Origin: Desulfobulbaceae bacterium BRH_c16a
Lineage (GTDB): Bacteria; Desulfobacterota; Desulfobulbia; Desulfobulbales; Desulfocapsaceae
NCBI GenBank assembly: GCA_000961725.1
Contig: LADS01000012.1
Span: 1 to 54,980 of the forward strand
DNA: 54,980 nucleotides
Direction: 5' to 3'
Of this stretch, positions 1 through 8,844 are shown in pieces. A program made the position numbers and the translations under genes. The notes under the pieces were generated by a model. That model saw only the letters and a list, made by a program, of their open reading frames with translations, did not search any database and was not told the origin of the DNA. Every line of letters starts with the position of its first letter. Position 1 is the stretch's first letter.

Positions 1-419
1 ATTTTATTAGCAGGTTCAATAAGAAATTTTCCAGGAATATAAAAGGGATTACCAGTGAAGCTTTAATCCACCTGAAAAACCATAGCTGGCCCGGAAATGT
101 TCGAGAACTTGCAAATATTATCCAGAAAGCAGTGGTTTTCTGTAATAGCGACTATCTCTCACCTCAATGTTGCGGCAACCTTGAGAAGTTCAATGTTGAT
201 GTAAGCTCGACTATGGAACTGGCGGTGCAACACTTGGTAGACCTGATGTTTGATAACGATTACCAGGGACGCTTTCAGGAAGTTAACAGCCTGTTAGAAC
301 GAGCTATGATCAGAAAGGCTCTTGATGTAACCGGTGGTAATCAAGTTAAGAGTGCACGAATGCTGGGAGTATCGAGAAATACTCTCCGTAAAAAGCTTTT
401 TCAGGATAGAAATGAATAG
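1..419 (+). CDS. NtrC-family sigma-54 dependent response regulator, C-terminal part (5' truncated by window edge)
   Basis: The reading frame is open from position 3 and enters the window inside the AAA+ domain: a WPGNVREL motif followed by a helical stretch is the classic end of the sigma-54 interaction domain. It ends in a Fis-type helix-turn-helix (…GGNQVKSARMLGVSRNTLRKKL…), which places DNA binding at the C-terminus. Such proteins are enhancer-binding activators that use ATP hydrolysis to open sigma-54 promoters. The receiver or sensor domain lies outside the window, so the inducing signal cannot be told. The linker between AAA+ and HTH is about 60 residues and is not recognisable. The family call is secure; specificity is unknown. 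Confidence 0.9.
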   Translation, partial: FISRFNKKFSRNIKGITSEALIHLKNHSWPGNVRELANIIQKAVVFCNSDYLSPQCCGNLEKFNVDVSSTMELAVQHLVDLMFDNDYQGRFQEVNSLLERAMIRKALDVTGGNQVKSARMLGVSRNTLRKKLFQDRNE

Positions 420-599
420 CGCTTAACCGTAACCGAGTTTTTGAATGGGTTAAATACTTCCAAGCTGCCCATTTGTCTCAAGTGTTTAAAAAAGACTTGC
501 CTTCCCTGACGGTAAGATCAGAACATGCGCCATGTTTATGATGTTTGGATTTATGAGATATAGCTGGGCTTTATTTTTTTTCACGAGGTTTTTTGCGAT

Positions 600-1199
600 A
601 TGGAAAAGTATCAAGGCGTAAAATTCAAGTACCGGCAGACCGGGGAATCCTTTCATTATGACCGGCGCCTGACTGCCCTGAATCGCTGGGCCTATCTTTT
701 TTCTCAGCTTGGCCTCACCCCCGTACATGCCGATGGTGCCTACGGCAACCAGTCCTATCGTACCGGCTCCACGTCTTTTCTCATTACCAGGTCCGGAATG
801 ACCCCGACAGAGCAACTGATACCGGAAAACTATTCCCATGTGGTACGCTTTGATGAGTCTGAAAATACCTTCATCACCGAAGGCAAAGCTGTTCCCTCAT
901 CCGAAAGCCTGCTGCATAGCGCTCTGTACAGCGCCTTGCCGAATATAAACGCTATTCTGCACGGCCATTCACAGCTGATCAATACCTATGCTGCCGCTCT
1001 CAAAATTCCCGTAACTCGGACGTTTTTCGCCTATGGGACACCCGAACTCGCTGAATCGGCCGTTGCACTGATGGATGGAACTTTCCGTTTTTTCATCCTG
1101 AAAGATCATGGCTTTGTTGCCCTGGGGGAAGATATCGACAGTGCCGGAAAATTGACGCTTGACTACTTTGCCGGACTTATTAGGATATTGCGGATTTGA
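600..1199 (+). CDS. Class II aldolase/adducin-like protein
   Basis: 199 residues, about the usual size for the class II aldolase/adducin fold (fuculose-1-phosphate aldolase, ribulose-5-phosphate epimerase). Zinc-site candidates are visible: HGH at residues 121-123 in an AILHGHSQ context and His170 in LKDHGFVALG, the expected spacing for a metal triad. The N-terminal half has a GNQSYR/SFLITRSG segment at the phosphate-binding position of the family. Members cleave or epimerise small phosphorylated sugars, but the catalytic acid that separates subfamilies is not clear here, so no substrate is assigned. The gene stands alone: the upstream regulator ends 180 bases before and an exported protein gene starts about 80 bases after. 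Confidence 0.8.
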   Translation: MEKYQGVKFKYRQTGESFHYDRRLTALNRWAYLFSQLGLTPVHADGAYGNQSYRTGSTSFLITRSGMTPTEQLIPENYSHVVRFDESENTFITEGKAVPSSESLLHSALYSALPNINAILHGHSQLINTYAAALKIPVTRTFFAYGTPELAESAVALMDGTFRFFILKDHGFVALGEDIDSAGKLTLDYFAGLIRILRI

Positions 1200-1280
1200 T
1201 ACACAGACATACCTGGTTGCCTCGCCAAGCAACCTCTCTCTATCTTCTCAATTCAAACGTTTATACAACAGGAGTGTACG

Positions 1281-1904
1281 ATGAAAAAAATTCTGCTGTC
1301 CGTGGCCGTTGTCTTTCTTTTCAGTACCACCAGTGTTGCCGAACAGCTTCAGGATGAAGCGGTTGAAAGCCTGGCGACCGCGCAAATTTTTGTCAAAGAA
1401 GGCAATTACAGCAAAGCTGTCGATGAGATCAATTATGCCCTGGCCAAAGTCAACGAACTGACGGCCGCAGGACTTATCAAGTATATTCCCGAGCCACCCG
1501 CCGGCTTTACACTCGTCAGCAAACAGGCGCAAGGTGTAGGAGCCGCAGCATCAATTGCCGGCAATGCCGGTGCAACGGCTGAATACACCAACGACAATGG
1601 CGCAACCGTCAATCTGAACATTGCCATCGGCGGCATGACCGGAAAAATGGCCGGTATGGCTGCTCTCGGTTCTGTTTTTGCGGGGATCAACCAGGATGGC
1701 GGTTCGGGGCAGACCAGACAGGTCCGCCTCCAGGGATATACCGGAACTGAAATGTTTGACAGCTCCGCACAGACCGGAACTCTCACTTTTCAGGTGGGCG
1801 ACAAAACATCGGTTACTCTCGAGGGCAGCAGCATCGAATCGGCTGAAATACTCATGCAACTCGCAAAAACAATCGATCTGGCCGGTCTTGAAAAGAACTT
1901 CTAG
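1281..1904 (+). CDS. Exported protein of unknown function
   Basis: 207 residues preceded by a good ribosome binding site (AGGAG about 7 bases before the ATG). Residues 1-20 form a typical signal peptide with an AxA-like end (…STTSVAEQ), so the mature protein should be periplasmic. Residues 22-60 look helical and TPR-like, with a 'KEGNYSKAVDEINYAL' pattern. The middle is rich in Ala/Gly/Asn (AAASIAGNAGATAEY…), and the C-terminal 60 residues look like a beta-rich domain. I do not recognise the family. It may be cotranscribed with the aldolase-like gene upstream (81-base gap), but nothing in the sequence ties their functions together. Confidence 0.75.
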   Translation: MKKILLSVAVVFLFSTTSVAEQLQDEAVESLATAQIFVKEGNYSKAVDEINYALAKVNELTAAGLIKYIPEPPAGFTLVSKQAQGVGAAASIAGNAGATAEYTNDNGATVNLNIAIGGMTGKMAGMAALGSVFAGINQDGGSGQTRQVRLQGYTGTEMFDSSAQTGTLTFQVGDKTSVTLEGSSIESAEILMQLAKTIDLAGLEKNF

Positions 1905-2280
1905 CATATCATGATGTGTTGCTACATTTTTTGAAACGCACGGTACCTCGGAATTTTCATCTTTTCGGGGTACCGACTCTGCCTCTCCCTCACTCCTCCC
2001 TAATACTCCCATCTTATTACACAGCTGATTGCGCTGTCATTCTCTCGCCGCCGGAGCGAAATCATCCACATGCCTGATAGGCATTTAATTAAATACTATT
2101 ATTTTTCATAATTCACACTGCTGCAGCGCGAGCGAGTTTCATTCCATCTATATGTAATTACTATACATTAATCCATACTGGTATGTATACCGAGAGAATA
2201 TAGGTATTGTCACCCATTTACACATCTTTGGTTTTTGCATATATTGATCGCATTAATCTTTTCTGGGGGGGAAAGAAAAT
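1905..2280. other. Intergenic region with short palindromes
   Basis: No gene seen. A short hairpin ATGCCTGATAGGCAT lies near 2080-2094, and a perfect palindrome GGTATGTATACC at 2180-2191 sits about 90 bases before the small ORF at 2281 and resembles an operator half-site pair. The region is AT-rich from 2090 to 2270, as expected for a promoter area, but I could not identify confident -35/-10 boxes. Confidence 0.4.
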
Positions 2281-2496
2281 ATGGATGATAAATTAATAAG
2301 AGATTGTATTCAACATTCGAACAACAAACCGGATAAGAGTAGTAGCCAACAAGAATCTGTCCCGACAAGCCTCTGCGAGTGGCCGGTCACCGACGAGAGA
2401 CTTTGTTTTGTAATTACCAAAAGCAAAAGCTCTTCCTGGGCAGAAGATCTTTACGACTGCGGGTACATTACCGAACGTAATCGAGTTTATAACTGA
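2281..2496 (+). CDS. Small hypothetical protein
   Basis: 71 residues, hydrophilic, no signal peptide or membrane segment. The start is supported by a strong purine-rich stretch (GGGGGGGAAAG) 5-6 bases before the ATG. It has three cysteines (in RDCIQ, SLCEW, RLCFV) and a CGY near the end. It converges with and overlaps by 10 bases the 3' end of the histidine kinase on the other strand. I recognise no family; the ribosome binding site and promoter-like upstream sequence argue for a real gene, and its shortness argues against certainty. Confidence 0.4.
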   Translation: MDDKLIRDCIQHSNNKPDKSSSQQESVPTSLCEWPVTDERLCFVITKSKSSSWAEDLYDCGYITERNRVYN

Positions 2497-5450
2497 GGAT
2501 GTAGACAGTTGATCTTTAATTTCGCGTCGCCGCTGTCAAGGGCGGCACGCACTTTGATGGCCAGACTATTTATGGTGACCGGCTTCTGAATGCAATGAGA
2601 AATTCCCAGGGTAAGCATCTGATTTTCCGTTAAGTCATTGACGTTACCGGTACAAACTATTATTGGTATCTGGATACCCCGCTCTCGGAGTTTTTCAGCC
2701 AGATCCAGCCCTGTGAGTTTGGGCATGGTCATGTCGGTTACGATCAGATCGATCTCAGAATAATGCAGGAAAAGATATTGCAATGCCTTGGGACTATCGA
2801 CAAAACCTGTAACCTGATAACCAAGGCCAAACAGAATTTCCCTGCCGATTTCCGCCAGGGCAGGATCGTCGTCGACATAGAGGATGCGTTCCGAACCGGT
2901 TGGAGAGGAAACCTGGGTACCTAAGGGTACAATTTCGTCGCCCTTCAATTGCGGCAGATAAATATCGAACTGTGTTCCTTTACCTACCGAAGATTTTACT
3001 GTTATCAGTCCCTTCATGCTGTTGACGATACCATGGACCATGGAGAGCCCCAGGCCGGTACCTTCACCTTGCTGCTTGGTAGTGAAAAAAGGATCAAAGA
3101 TCCGGTCGCGCAGTTTATCCGGAATTCCTTCGCCGGTATCGGTTACCTGCATCCGGACATACTCGCCAGGACCTAACTGGCTGTAAATGTGAGTGAATTC
3201 AGCACTCAAGCTTACATCTTCCAGACAAATCGTAAGGGTGCCTCCCTTTGCCATGGCGTGGCAGGCGTTGGTGCACAGATTCATTATTATCTGATGGAGT
3301 TGCCCCTGGTCAGCCATGACCGTCGCTTGCGAAGCAATGCGCGTTTCTATCGCAATGGTAGTGGGGATAGTCGCTCGCATCAGGCGAATAGCCTCCACAA
3401 CCGTCTGCTGGAGAAGGACTGGCCGCAACTCCATTTCCGATTGACGGCTGAACGCCAGGATCTGTTTGATGAGATCGCGAGCACGTTCCCCTGCAGTCAA
3501 TATATTGCCGAGATATGTGTTCACTCTTTGGGGCACCGAGCCGGGCAACTCCCTCACGACGATTTCCGTATATCCCATGATCCCGGCCAGAATGTTGTTG
3601 AAATCGTGAGCAATACCGCCGGCCAGCGTGCCAATCGCTTCCATTTTCTGACTTTGTCGCATTTCCTTTTCGAGAAGAACCCGCCTGGTATCGTCAAGGA
3701 TATATCCGCGGCAAGACACCAGTTCACCTTTTTCATTAAACACACCTATTGCATTGCCGATACAGTAAATCGGATTGCCGTTTCGGTGGCGAAGCTGCCA
3801 TTCATACCGTTCCAGCCGCTTCTGTTTACGCACCTGATCTAAAACAACCCGACGATCCGCCGGGCTCGAATAGTGATCTTTGAAATTGGCATTTTTTGCT
3901 TCGTCAACCGTTTCATAGCCAAGCATCTGGGCAAAGGCAGGATTGCAGTCAAGGATTCGACCGTCGACGGCGCTGATGTAATTGCTTGTCAGGTCCTCTT
4001 CAAAGAATTGACGATATTTCGCTTCACTGCTCCTCAGTTCCCTCTGGGTCTCTTTCAGGCCGCTTATGTCGATAAAACTATCGATCAGAAATTCCCGCCC
4101 TTGTCTTTCCACCTTGGTAGCACTTGTCAAAACAGGCAGTTCGCTGCCATCGGACCGCAACACTATTCGTTCGCATAAATCAATCTCCTGATGAAGATCA
4201 AGCACCGGGCATTCCCCCATCTTCTCCGGACAGACGTTCTGATGGCAGATTAAATCGACAATATCCTCCTTATGCCAGTTGAGCATTGATGCTCCAGCCT
4301 TGTTCATATCGACAATCCGGCGTTGTTCAACATCGACAACCATTACTCCGCAGTTGATCGAATCGAGCAGTTTTTTCAAATATTGCTCATTTTCCGCCTG
4401 AATCAGCTGATGCTGCTCCAGAGTGTCGAGCATGTGGTTGATCCGGACGGCCAACATTCCTATCTCATCTCCTCCCGGAACTGCCAGCCTCATCCCCTGC
4501 TTGCCCTTTTCGGCTATCATACCGACTTCATTGGTAACCTGTATCAATTTTCGAAGTATGAAGCGATCGAGCAAGCCAAGCAGCACGATAATGAAAATGC
4601 AGCCTAAAACGATTATCGCAATGGCATGCTGTTTCCACACGATGAGACCCTGCCGGAAAATATCCCGATTCTTGATGACTTCGACATGAATTGCCGGTTT
4701 GCCCATAACGTCATTGACAATCGAATATCCGGCAAGAGTCTCTGCGCTTGTTTTTAGGATCACAATACTGGAGGGGGATTGTGATTCATGAACATCCGTG
4801 CAAGGATAAATCTGTACAGCCAACCGTATATCGTCACTTATTTTTTTGATCACAGTGTCATCGAGGAAACGCCCCATAATGAGCGTCCCCCGAACTGGAC
4901 CTTCAAATTTACTGGTAACAATGGGAGCCGCGGAGACGAGAAATGGTTTCGCCGACGCGGTCATGAGGATACCGGAACGGTCGGCATGGAAGTCTTTGGC
5001 GAAGTGGAGCATCAATTGAGGAGCCGCGGCGACTGCGTTTACAACTTCCGCGTCTTTGTCAATCGCTTCCGATCGGTCTACATCGAAAAATTTGCTGTAT
5101 ACCAACACCCCGCTGGAATCGTAAAAAAGCATGAAATTGAGATCCAGGTTGATGAAAGTCTCATCAAGCAAATTGGCCTCAATGAACGAGCTGTTTACTT
5201 CATGTACAAATTGATACGTTTCATCCCAGGGAGCCCAATCCTTGACTAGGGTTTTTATCTTTCGGTTGGTCTTCTCCAGCTCATTCAGAACCTGCTGAAC
5301 GAGCAAGGTGGCGTCTTTTGTTTCGAATTCTTCAAACTGTCGTGAAACTAATCTATAGGAGGTGAATATCAGTGTACCGATAAGCGCTACGACAACCACC
5401 AGAACCACGCCGGCAGTCTTGGCAAGAATGGTGAAATCTTTGATTTTCAT
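2487..5450 (-). CDS. Membrane hybrid histidine kinase: CHASE4-HAMP-PAS-PAS-HisKA-HATPase-REC
   Basis: 987 residues. One membrane helix near residues 12-32 and a second near 274-295 flank an extracytoplasmic sensor with the CHASE4 hallmark DWAPWDETYQFV. HAMP follows at about 295-350, then two PAS domains (about 360-470 and 480-600). The first PAS carries a Cys-rich insert (CHQNVCPEKMGECPV) that could bind metal or a redox cofactor. The phosphoacceptor helix reads GGIAHDFNNIL (His near 625). The ATPase has the N, G1 (DTGEGIPD) and G2 ([11 protein letters not shown]) boxes, and a C-terminal receiver has ILYVDDDPAL and VTDMTMPKL with the phosphorylatable Asp. The signal is unknown. No partner regulator is adjacent, so phosphate presumably passes from the fused receiver to a distant protein. 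Confidence 0.92.
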   Translation of the reverse strand: MKIKDFTILAKTAGVVLVVVVALIGTLIFTSYRLVSRQFEEFETKDATLLVQQVLNELEKTNRKIKTLVKDWAPWDETYQFVHEVNSSFIEANLLDETFINLDLNFMLFYDSSGVLVYSKFFDVDRSEAIDKDAEVVNAVAAAPQLMLHFAKDFHADRSGILMTASAKPFLVSAAPIVTSKFEGPVRGTLIMGRFLDDTVIKKISDDIRLAVQIYPCTDVHESQSPSSIVILKTSAETLAGYSIVNDVMGKPAIHVEVIKNRDIFRQGLIVWKQHAIAIIVLGCIFIIVLLGLLDRFILRKLIQVTNEVGMIAEKGKQGMRLAVPGGDEIGMLAVRINHMLDTLEQHQLIQAENEQYLKKLLDSINCGVMVVDVEQRRIVDMNKAGASMLNWHKEDIVDLICHQNVCPEKMGECPVLDLHQEIDLCERIVLRSDGSELPVLTSATKVERQGREFLIDSFIDISGLKETQRELRSSEAKYRQFFEEDLTSNYISAVDGRILDCNPAFAQMLGYETVDEAKNANFKDHYSSPADRRVVLDQVRKQKRLERYEWQLRHRNGNPIYCIGNAIGVFNEKGELVSCRGYILDDTRRVLLEKEMRQSQKMEAIGTLAGGIAHDFNNILAGIMGYTEIVVRELPGSVPQRVNTYLGNILTAGERARDLIKQILAFSRQSEMELRPVLLQQTVVEAIRLMRATIPTTIAIETRIASQATVMADQGQLHQIIMNLCTNACHAMAKGGTLTICLEDVSLSAEFTHIYSQLGPGEYVRMQVTDTGEGIPDKLRDRIFDPFFTTKQQGEGTGLGLSMVHGIVNSMKGLITVKSSVGKGTQFDIYLPQLKGDEIVPLGTQVSSPTGSERILYVDDDPALAEIGREILFGLGYQVTGFVDSPKALQYLFLHYSEIDLIVTDMTMPKLTGLDLAEKLRERGIQIPIIVCTGNVNDLTENQMLTLGISHCIQKPVTINSLAIKVRAALDSGDAKLKINCLHPQL

Positions 5451-5758
5451 ACATCGGCATCCTGGTTAAATAGGGTTACAGATCCGGGTCAGGCAGTCTT
5501 TTGATGCGTACCGGTGAGCGATTACCATGAAGTCATGCTCATCTCTATCATATCAGTAACTCTTAAACCTTTTCCAGAAAAAGACTCGCTGTATGAGGTT
5601 AATTCACATTGTGTGCAATCAGTGCAGTCAGAAAGTCGAAAGAATCTACCTCCTGCCGCTGGTTCAGGTTCAGCTTAGCAATTGAAAAACTCATTGTGAA
5701 AGGGTAGCCTGTTGCGCAAAGTTTTACATTATCACCTCAAAACCCCCAAGGAAATATT
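5451..5758. other. Intergenic region between divergent genes, with dispersed motif
   Basis: Upstream of both the histidine kinase (minus) and the aldo/keto reductase (plus), so it must hold two promoters, though no convincing boxes are visible. A 16-base motif ACCGGTGAGCGATTAC at 5510-5525 recurs in two other intergenic places of the window (30970 and 42135). Otherwise nothing recognised. Confidence 0.4.
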
Positions 5759-6736
5759 ATGGAAACACGTCACCTGCCTGCTGGTCTCTGCATCCCAGCC
5801 TTGGGTCTTGGCTGCTGGGGCATGTCGGATGCCTACGGTCCAGCGGATGAAAAGGAATCCATCGCCACTATCGAAGCGGCACTGGCTGCCGGTATCCGAC
5901 ATTTTGATACCGCCGACGTATATGGCGACGGCCACAACGAAACCCTGTTGGGCATGGCTCTGGCGGGTCGTCGGCAGGAAGCTTTTATTGCGACCAAGTT
6001 TGGTTTCGTCGGGGATGAGCATGGGCAGGTGTGTGTCGATGGTCGCCCGGAACGAGTGAAAACCGCCTGCGAGGCCAGCTTGAAACGGCTTGGCACGGAG
6101 GTGATCGATCTTTACTACTTGCATCGACGCGATGAACGTGTGACCATCGAGGACACGGTAGGTGCCATGGCAGATCTCGTCCGTGCAGGGAAGGTCCGGT
6201 ATCTCGGGCTTTCCGAAGTCTCAGCAGAAACCCTTCGACGGGCCGCGGCCGTCCATCCCATCACCGCTCTCCAGTCGGAATACAGCCTTTTCACCAGAGA
6301 CCCGGAAAGTACGGTGTTGCCGGTCTGCCGCGAACTCGGCACAGCCCTGGTGGCCTTTTCCCCTCTCGGCCGTGGTTTGCTGACCGGCAAGGTGAAGTCC
6401 CGTGCCGAACTTGCCGAAGGGGACTATCGCCGGGAAATGCCCCGATTTGCCGAAGAAAATCTGGCAAAAAACCGTGCCCTGGTTGAGGCCTTGGAAATCA
6501 TGGCGAAGGCAAAAAACGGTACCGCAGCCCAAGTCGCGCTTGCCTGGCTCCTGGCCCAGGGGGGGGACATCCTGCCTATTCCCGGCATGAAACGGCGAAG
6601 CCATCTCCAGGATAACCTCGGCGCGCTGAAGATTCAGCTCACGACCGATGATCTCGCCCAGCTTTCCACCCTCAGCGAGGCTGTTCAGGGGCAAAGACAT
6701 AATCCCCGTAATCTCAAATTTATTGAGGGTTACTGA
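5759..6736 (+). CDS. Aldo/keto reductase
   Basis: 325 residues, full length for the family. NAD(P)H-dependent carbonyl reduction is expected. The catalytic tetrad is visible as Asp50 and Tyr55 ([11 protein letters not shown]), Lys80 (FIATKFGF) and His122 (DLYYLHRRD). The C-terminal half keeps the cofactor-binding [14 protein letters not shown] segment. The pattern [16 protein letters not shown]… is that of the AKR12/AKR13-like (YajO/Tas, voltage-channel beta-subunit-like) group. The ATG at 5759 follows AAGGAAATATT, a usable ribosome binding site. Cytoplasmic; the substrate cannot be predicted. Confidence 0.9.
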   Translation: METRHLPAGLCIPALGLGCWGMSDAYGPADEKESIATIEAALAAGIRHFDTADVYGDGHNETLLGMALAGRRQEAFIATKFGFVGDEHGQVCVDGRPERVKTACEASLKRLGTEVIDLYYLHRRDERVTIEDTVGAMADLVRAGKVRYLGLSEVSAETLRRAAAVHPITALQSEYSLFTRDPESTVLPVCRELGTALVAFSPLGRGLLTGKVKSRAELAEGDYRREMPRFAEENLAKNRALVEALEIMAKAKNGTAAQVALAWLLAQGGDILPIPGMKRRSHLQDNLGALKIQLTTDDLAQLSTLSEAVQGQRHNPRNLKFIEGY

Positions 6737-6898
6737 AATGCGGCGACATCTTGATGATATTCACCTGGCGAAACCACACCTGACATTTTATAGTATCATT
6801 GAGGCCGGATTGTAATTTATATCGAGGAGCAGTTGAGGACGACGATTGACGGAATCGTCTTGTATTAGCTTCTGCAGTTCACGAAACCAAGGGGGCTG

Positions 6899-7888
6899 AT
6901 GGACATTATCGATCTAGTCGGACCGAATAAGGCGCTTAGTCTTTTCGGGGTGAAGCTCGTCGGATTCACGGCAGAGAATGGGAAAAAATTACTGCTGATG
7001 CTGGTATTTTTTCTGCTTCTGTGGTGTGCTGCCCGTATTATAAAAAAAATTACCCATCTTTTCATCAAAGGCCGTAAAGATGCCGGGACCGTATTCTGGT
7101 CCAATCAGGCGATCAATATTTTTGTCTCCTTGATGTTTATCGTCGGGTTCCTGTCTGTGTGGTTCGATGACCCTGTGAGGCTGACCACCGCTTTCGGATT
7201 GATATCTGCGGGACTGGCGTTTGCGCTTCAGCGGGTGATTACCGCCATAGCAGGATACGTTATCATCCTGCGAGGCAAGCTTTTCAATGTAGGAGACAGA
7301 ATCTCCATGGGAGGCGTGCGCGGCGATGTGATCCAGTTGAGATTCACAAGTACAACTGTAATGGAAATGGGGCAGCCTCCAGCTGTACAGATGGCCGACC
7401 CCGCCATGTGGAATTAAGCACGACAGTACACTGGTCGCATAGTTACGATAACCAATGACAAAGTCTTCGACACACCCGTGTACAACTATACTCGGGAATT
7501 CCCTTATCTGTGGGAAGAGATACTGGTCATGATCAAATACACTGCCAACCGCCAGCTTGCCGAACAGATTCTCATTGAAGTTGCAAATCGTCATACCCAA
7601 CCGATCAGCCAATTGAGCGAATCGGATCTTGCAGAACTGCAAAGAAGGTACATGATAAAAACAGCCGGGGCGCTCCCCAAAGTTTATTGTAGGATTACCG
7701 ACAACTGGCTCGAACTTTCTCTCCGGTTCATTACCAAAGACCACGAGATCCGTGAAATTAAAGATCGCATGAGCCGCGACATTCTTGATGAATTTGACAA
7801 GACCGGTCTTGAAATCGCTTCCGCCACTCTTGATATCGTCGGGCTGCCTCACAGCGACCGGAGGCTGAATGACCACGCCCTTTTATGA
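6899..7888 (+). pseudogene. MscS-family mechanosensitive channel, interrupted by an in-frame TAA
   Basis: The frame opened at 6899 (AAGGGGG ribosome site) encodes membrane helices near residues 26-46 and 67-85, a Gly/Ala-rich pore helix (GLAFALQRVITAIAGYVIIL) and the start of the beta domain (GVRGDVIQLRFTST). It stops at a TAA at 7415-7417. The same frame resumes at once with ARQYTGRIVTITNDKVFDTP, which is conserved MscS beta-domain sequence, and runs to 7888. No frameshift is needed: a single codon is a stop where homologs usually have Lys, Gln or another residue. The intact protein would be about 328 residues, normal for small MscS channels that release solutes on hypo-osmotic shock. Either a decayed gene, a sequencing error or a very recent mutation; the rest is well preserved. 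Confidence 0.8.
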
Positions 7889-7912
7889 CGCGTCCCCTTT
7901 TATGACGCGTCC
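7879..7912 (+). repeat. 17-bp perfect tandem duplication at the end of the MscS gene
   Basis: The unit CCTTTTATGACGCGTCC occurs twice head to tail (7879-7895 and 7896-7912). The first copy contains the stop codon of the channel gene, so the duplication lies across the gene end and leaves the protein unchanged. It looks like a replication-slippage product. Confidence 0.85.
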
Positions 7913-7994
7913 CTCTATGATGAAAAGAGAATAAGATCTTGCAAGAGGCTGTTGATAAGCATTCCGTGTTTTGACCGAAAAAGGAGGATCAGAA

Positions 7995-8537
7995 ATGGAA
8001 CTCATCTTCTTCAATGGCTGGTTTTCGTTGTTCCGGACTACGGTAATCGGAATCATGGCCTACGTGAGCCTCATCTTTATTCTGAGAGTTTCCGGCAACA
8101 GGACTCTGTCAAAGATGAACGCTTTTGACATGGTGGTCACTGTCTCTATGGGATCCACATTGGCTACCATCCTGCTGAACAAGGATGTGGCCCTGACTCA
8201 AGGGGCGTTGGCTTTTGCCCTGCTGACAGGGATGCAGTTTGCAGTTACCTGGTCCAGCGTGCGGGTATCCTGGATCCGTAAGATTGTCACGGGAGAGCCC
8301 ATGATGCTCCTCTACCAGGGAGCCTTTCTGCCGACCGCCTTACTGCGGGCCAGGGTTACCGAGGACGAGGTTTATGCCGCAATTCGTTCGACAGGACTAG
8401 AGGCGCTCGACGAGGTAAGGGCGGTTGTTTTGGAAACGGACGGCTCTTTTAGTGTGGTTCGAAAAAGTGGCGGTTCCGGAACCTCGAGCCTCAAGAGAGT
8501 AAGGATACCGAATAAAGATGCCATTCCCGATTTATAA
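7995..8537 (+). CDS. DUF421 (YetF-like) membrane protein
   Basis: 180 residues from the ATG at 7995, chosen because AAGGAGG lies 7 bases upstream; an upstream TTG at 7971 has no such site. Three membrane helices cover about residues 8-100 (FRTTVIGIMAYVSLIFILRV…), with the family signature RVSGNRTLSKMNAFDMVVTVSMGS split across the first loop. A soluble alpha/beta domain follows (VTEDEVYAAIRSTGLEALDEVRAVVLETDG). The family is inner-membrane and of unknown biochemical role; it often sits near stress genes. Here it follows the MscS gene by about 100 bases in the same direction, suggesting one envelope-stress transcription unit. Confidence 0.88.
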   Translation: MELIFFNGWFSLFRTTVIGIMAYVSLIFILRVSGNRTLSKMNAFDMVVTVSMGSTLATILLNKDVALTQGALAFALLTGMQFAVTWSSVRVSWIRKIVTGEPMMLLYQGAFLPTALLRARVTEDEVYAAIRSTGLEALDEVRAVVLETDGSFSVVRKSGGSGTSSLKRVRIPNKDAIPDL

Positions 8538-8844
8538 TTTGTTGTTCTTTAGAATGTGACCAGATGATGGATTTTTTCCGACACAACCTGTATACCTTAC
8601 CGGGATTGCGGACTTTTAGTGTCCATGGATAATCGGATGTTCAATTTGCTTATTGACAAATGGGGTGATAACATAATGAATATTGGTTGTTGATGTCCGA
8701 ATGATGCTTCAAAAACTTACACCATTTCTCCTTATGGCTCAGGCTTTACAAGAACTCGACCTGCTTGCCCGTCTTTGCTCCTCAGCTCGTCTTTCGATCA
8801 AGGTCCCAAACAAAATCAGCCTGCTTGTTGGTTAGGCCTCTTCA
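8538..8844. other. Intergenic region without recognised gene
   Basis: 307 bases between the DUF421 gene and the kinase gene. A TTGACA at 8653 followed by AT-rich sequence (ATAACATAATG) could be part of a promoter for the downstream kinase, but the spacing is short for sigma-70. Nothing else is seen. Confidence 0.3.
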
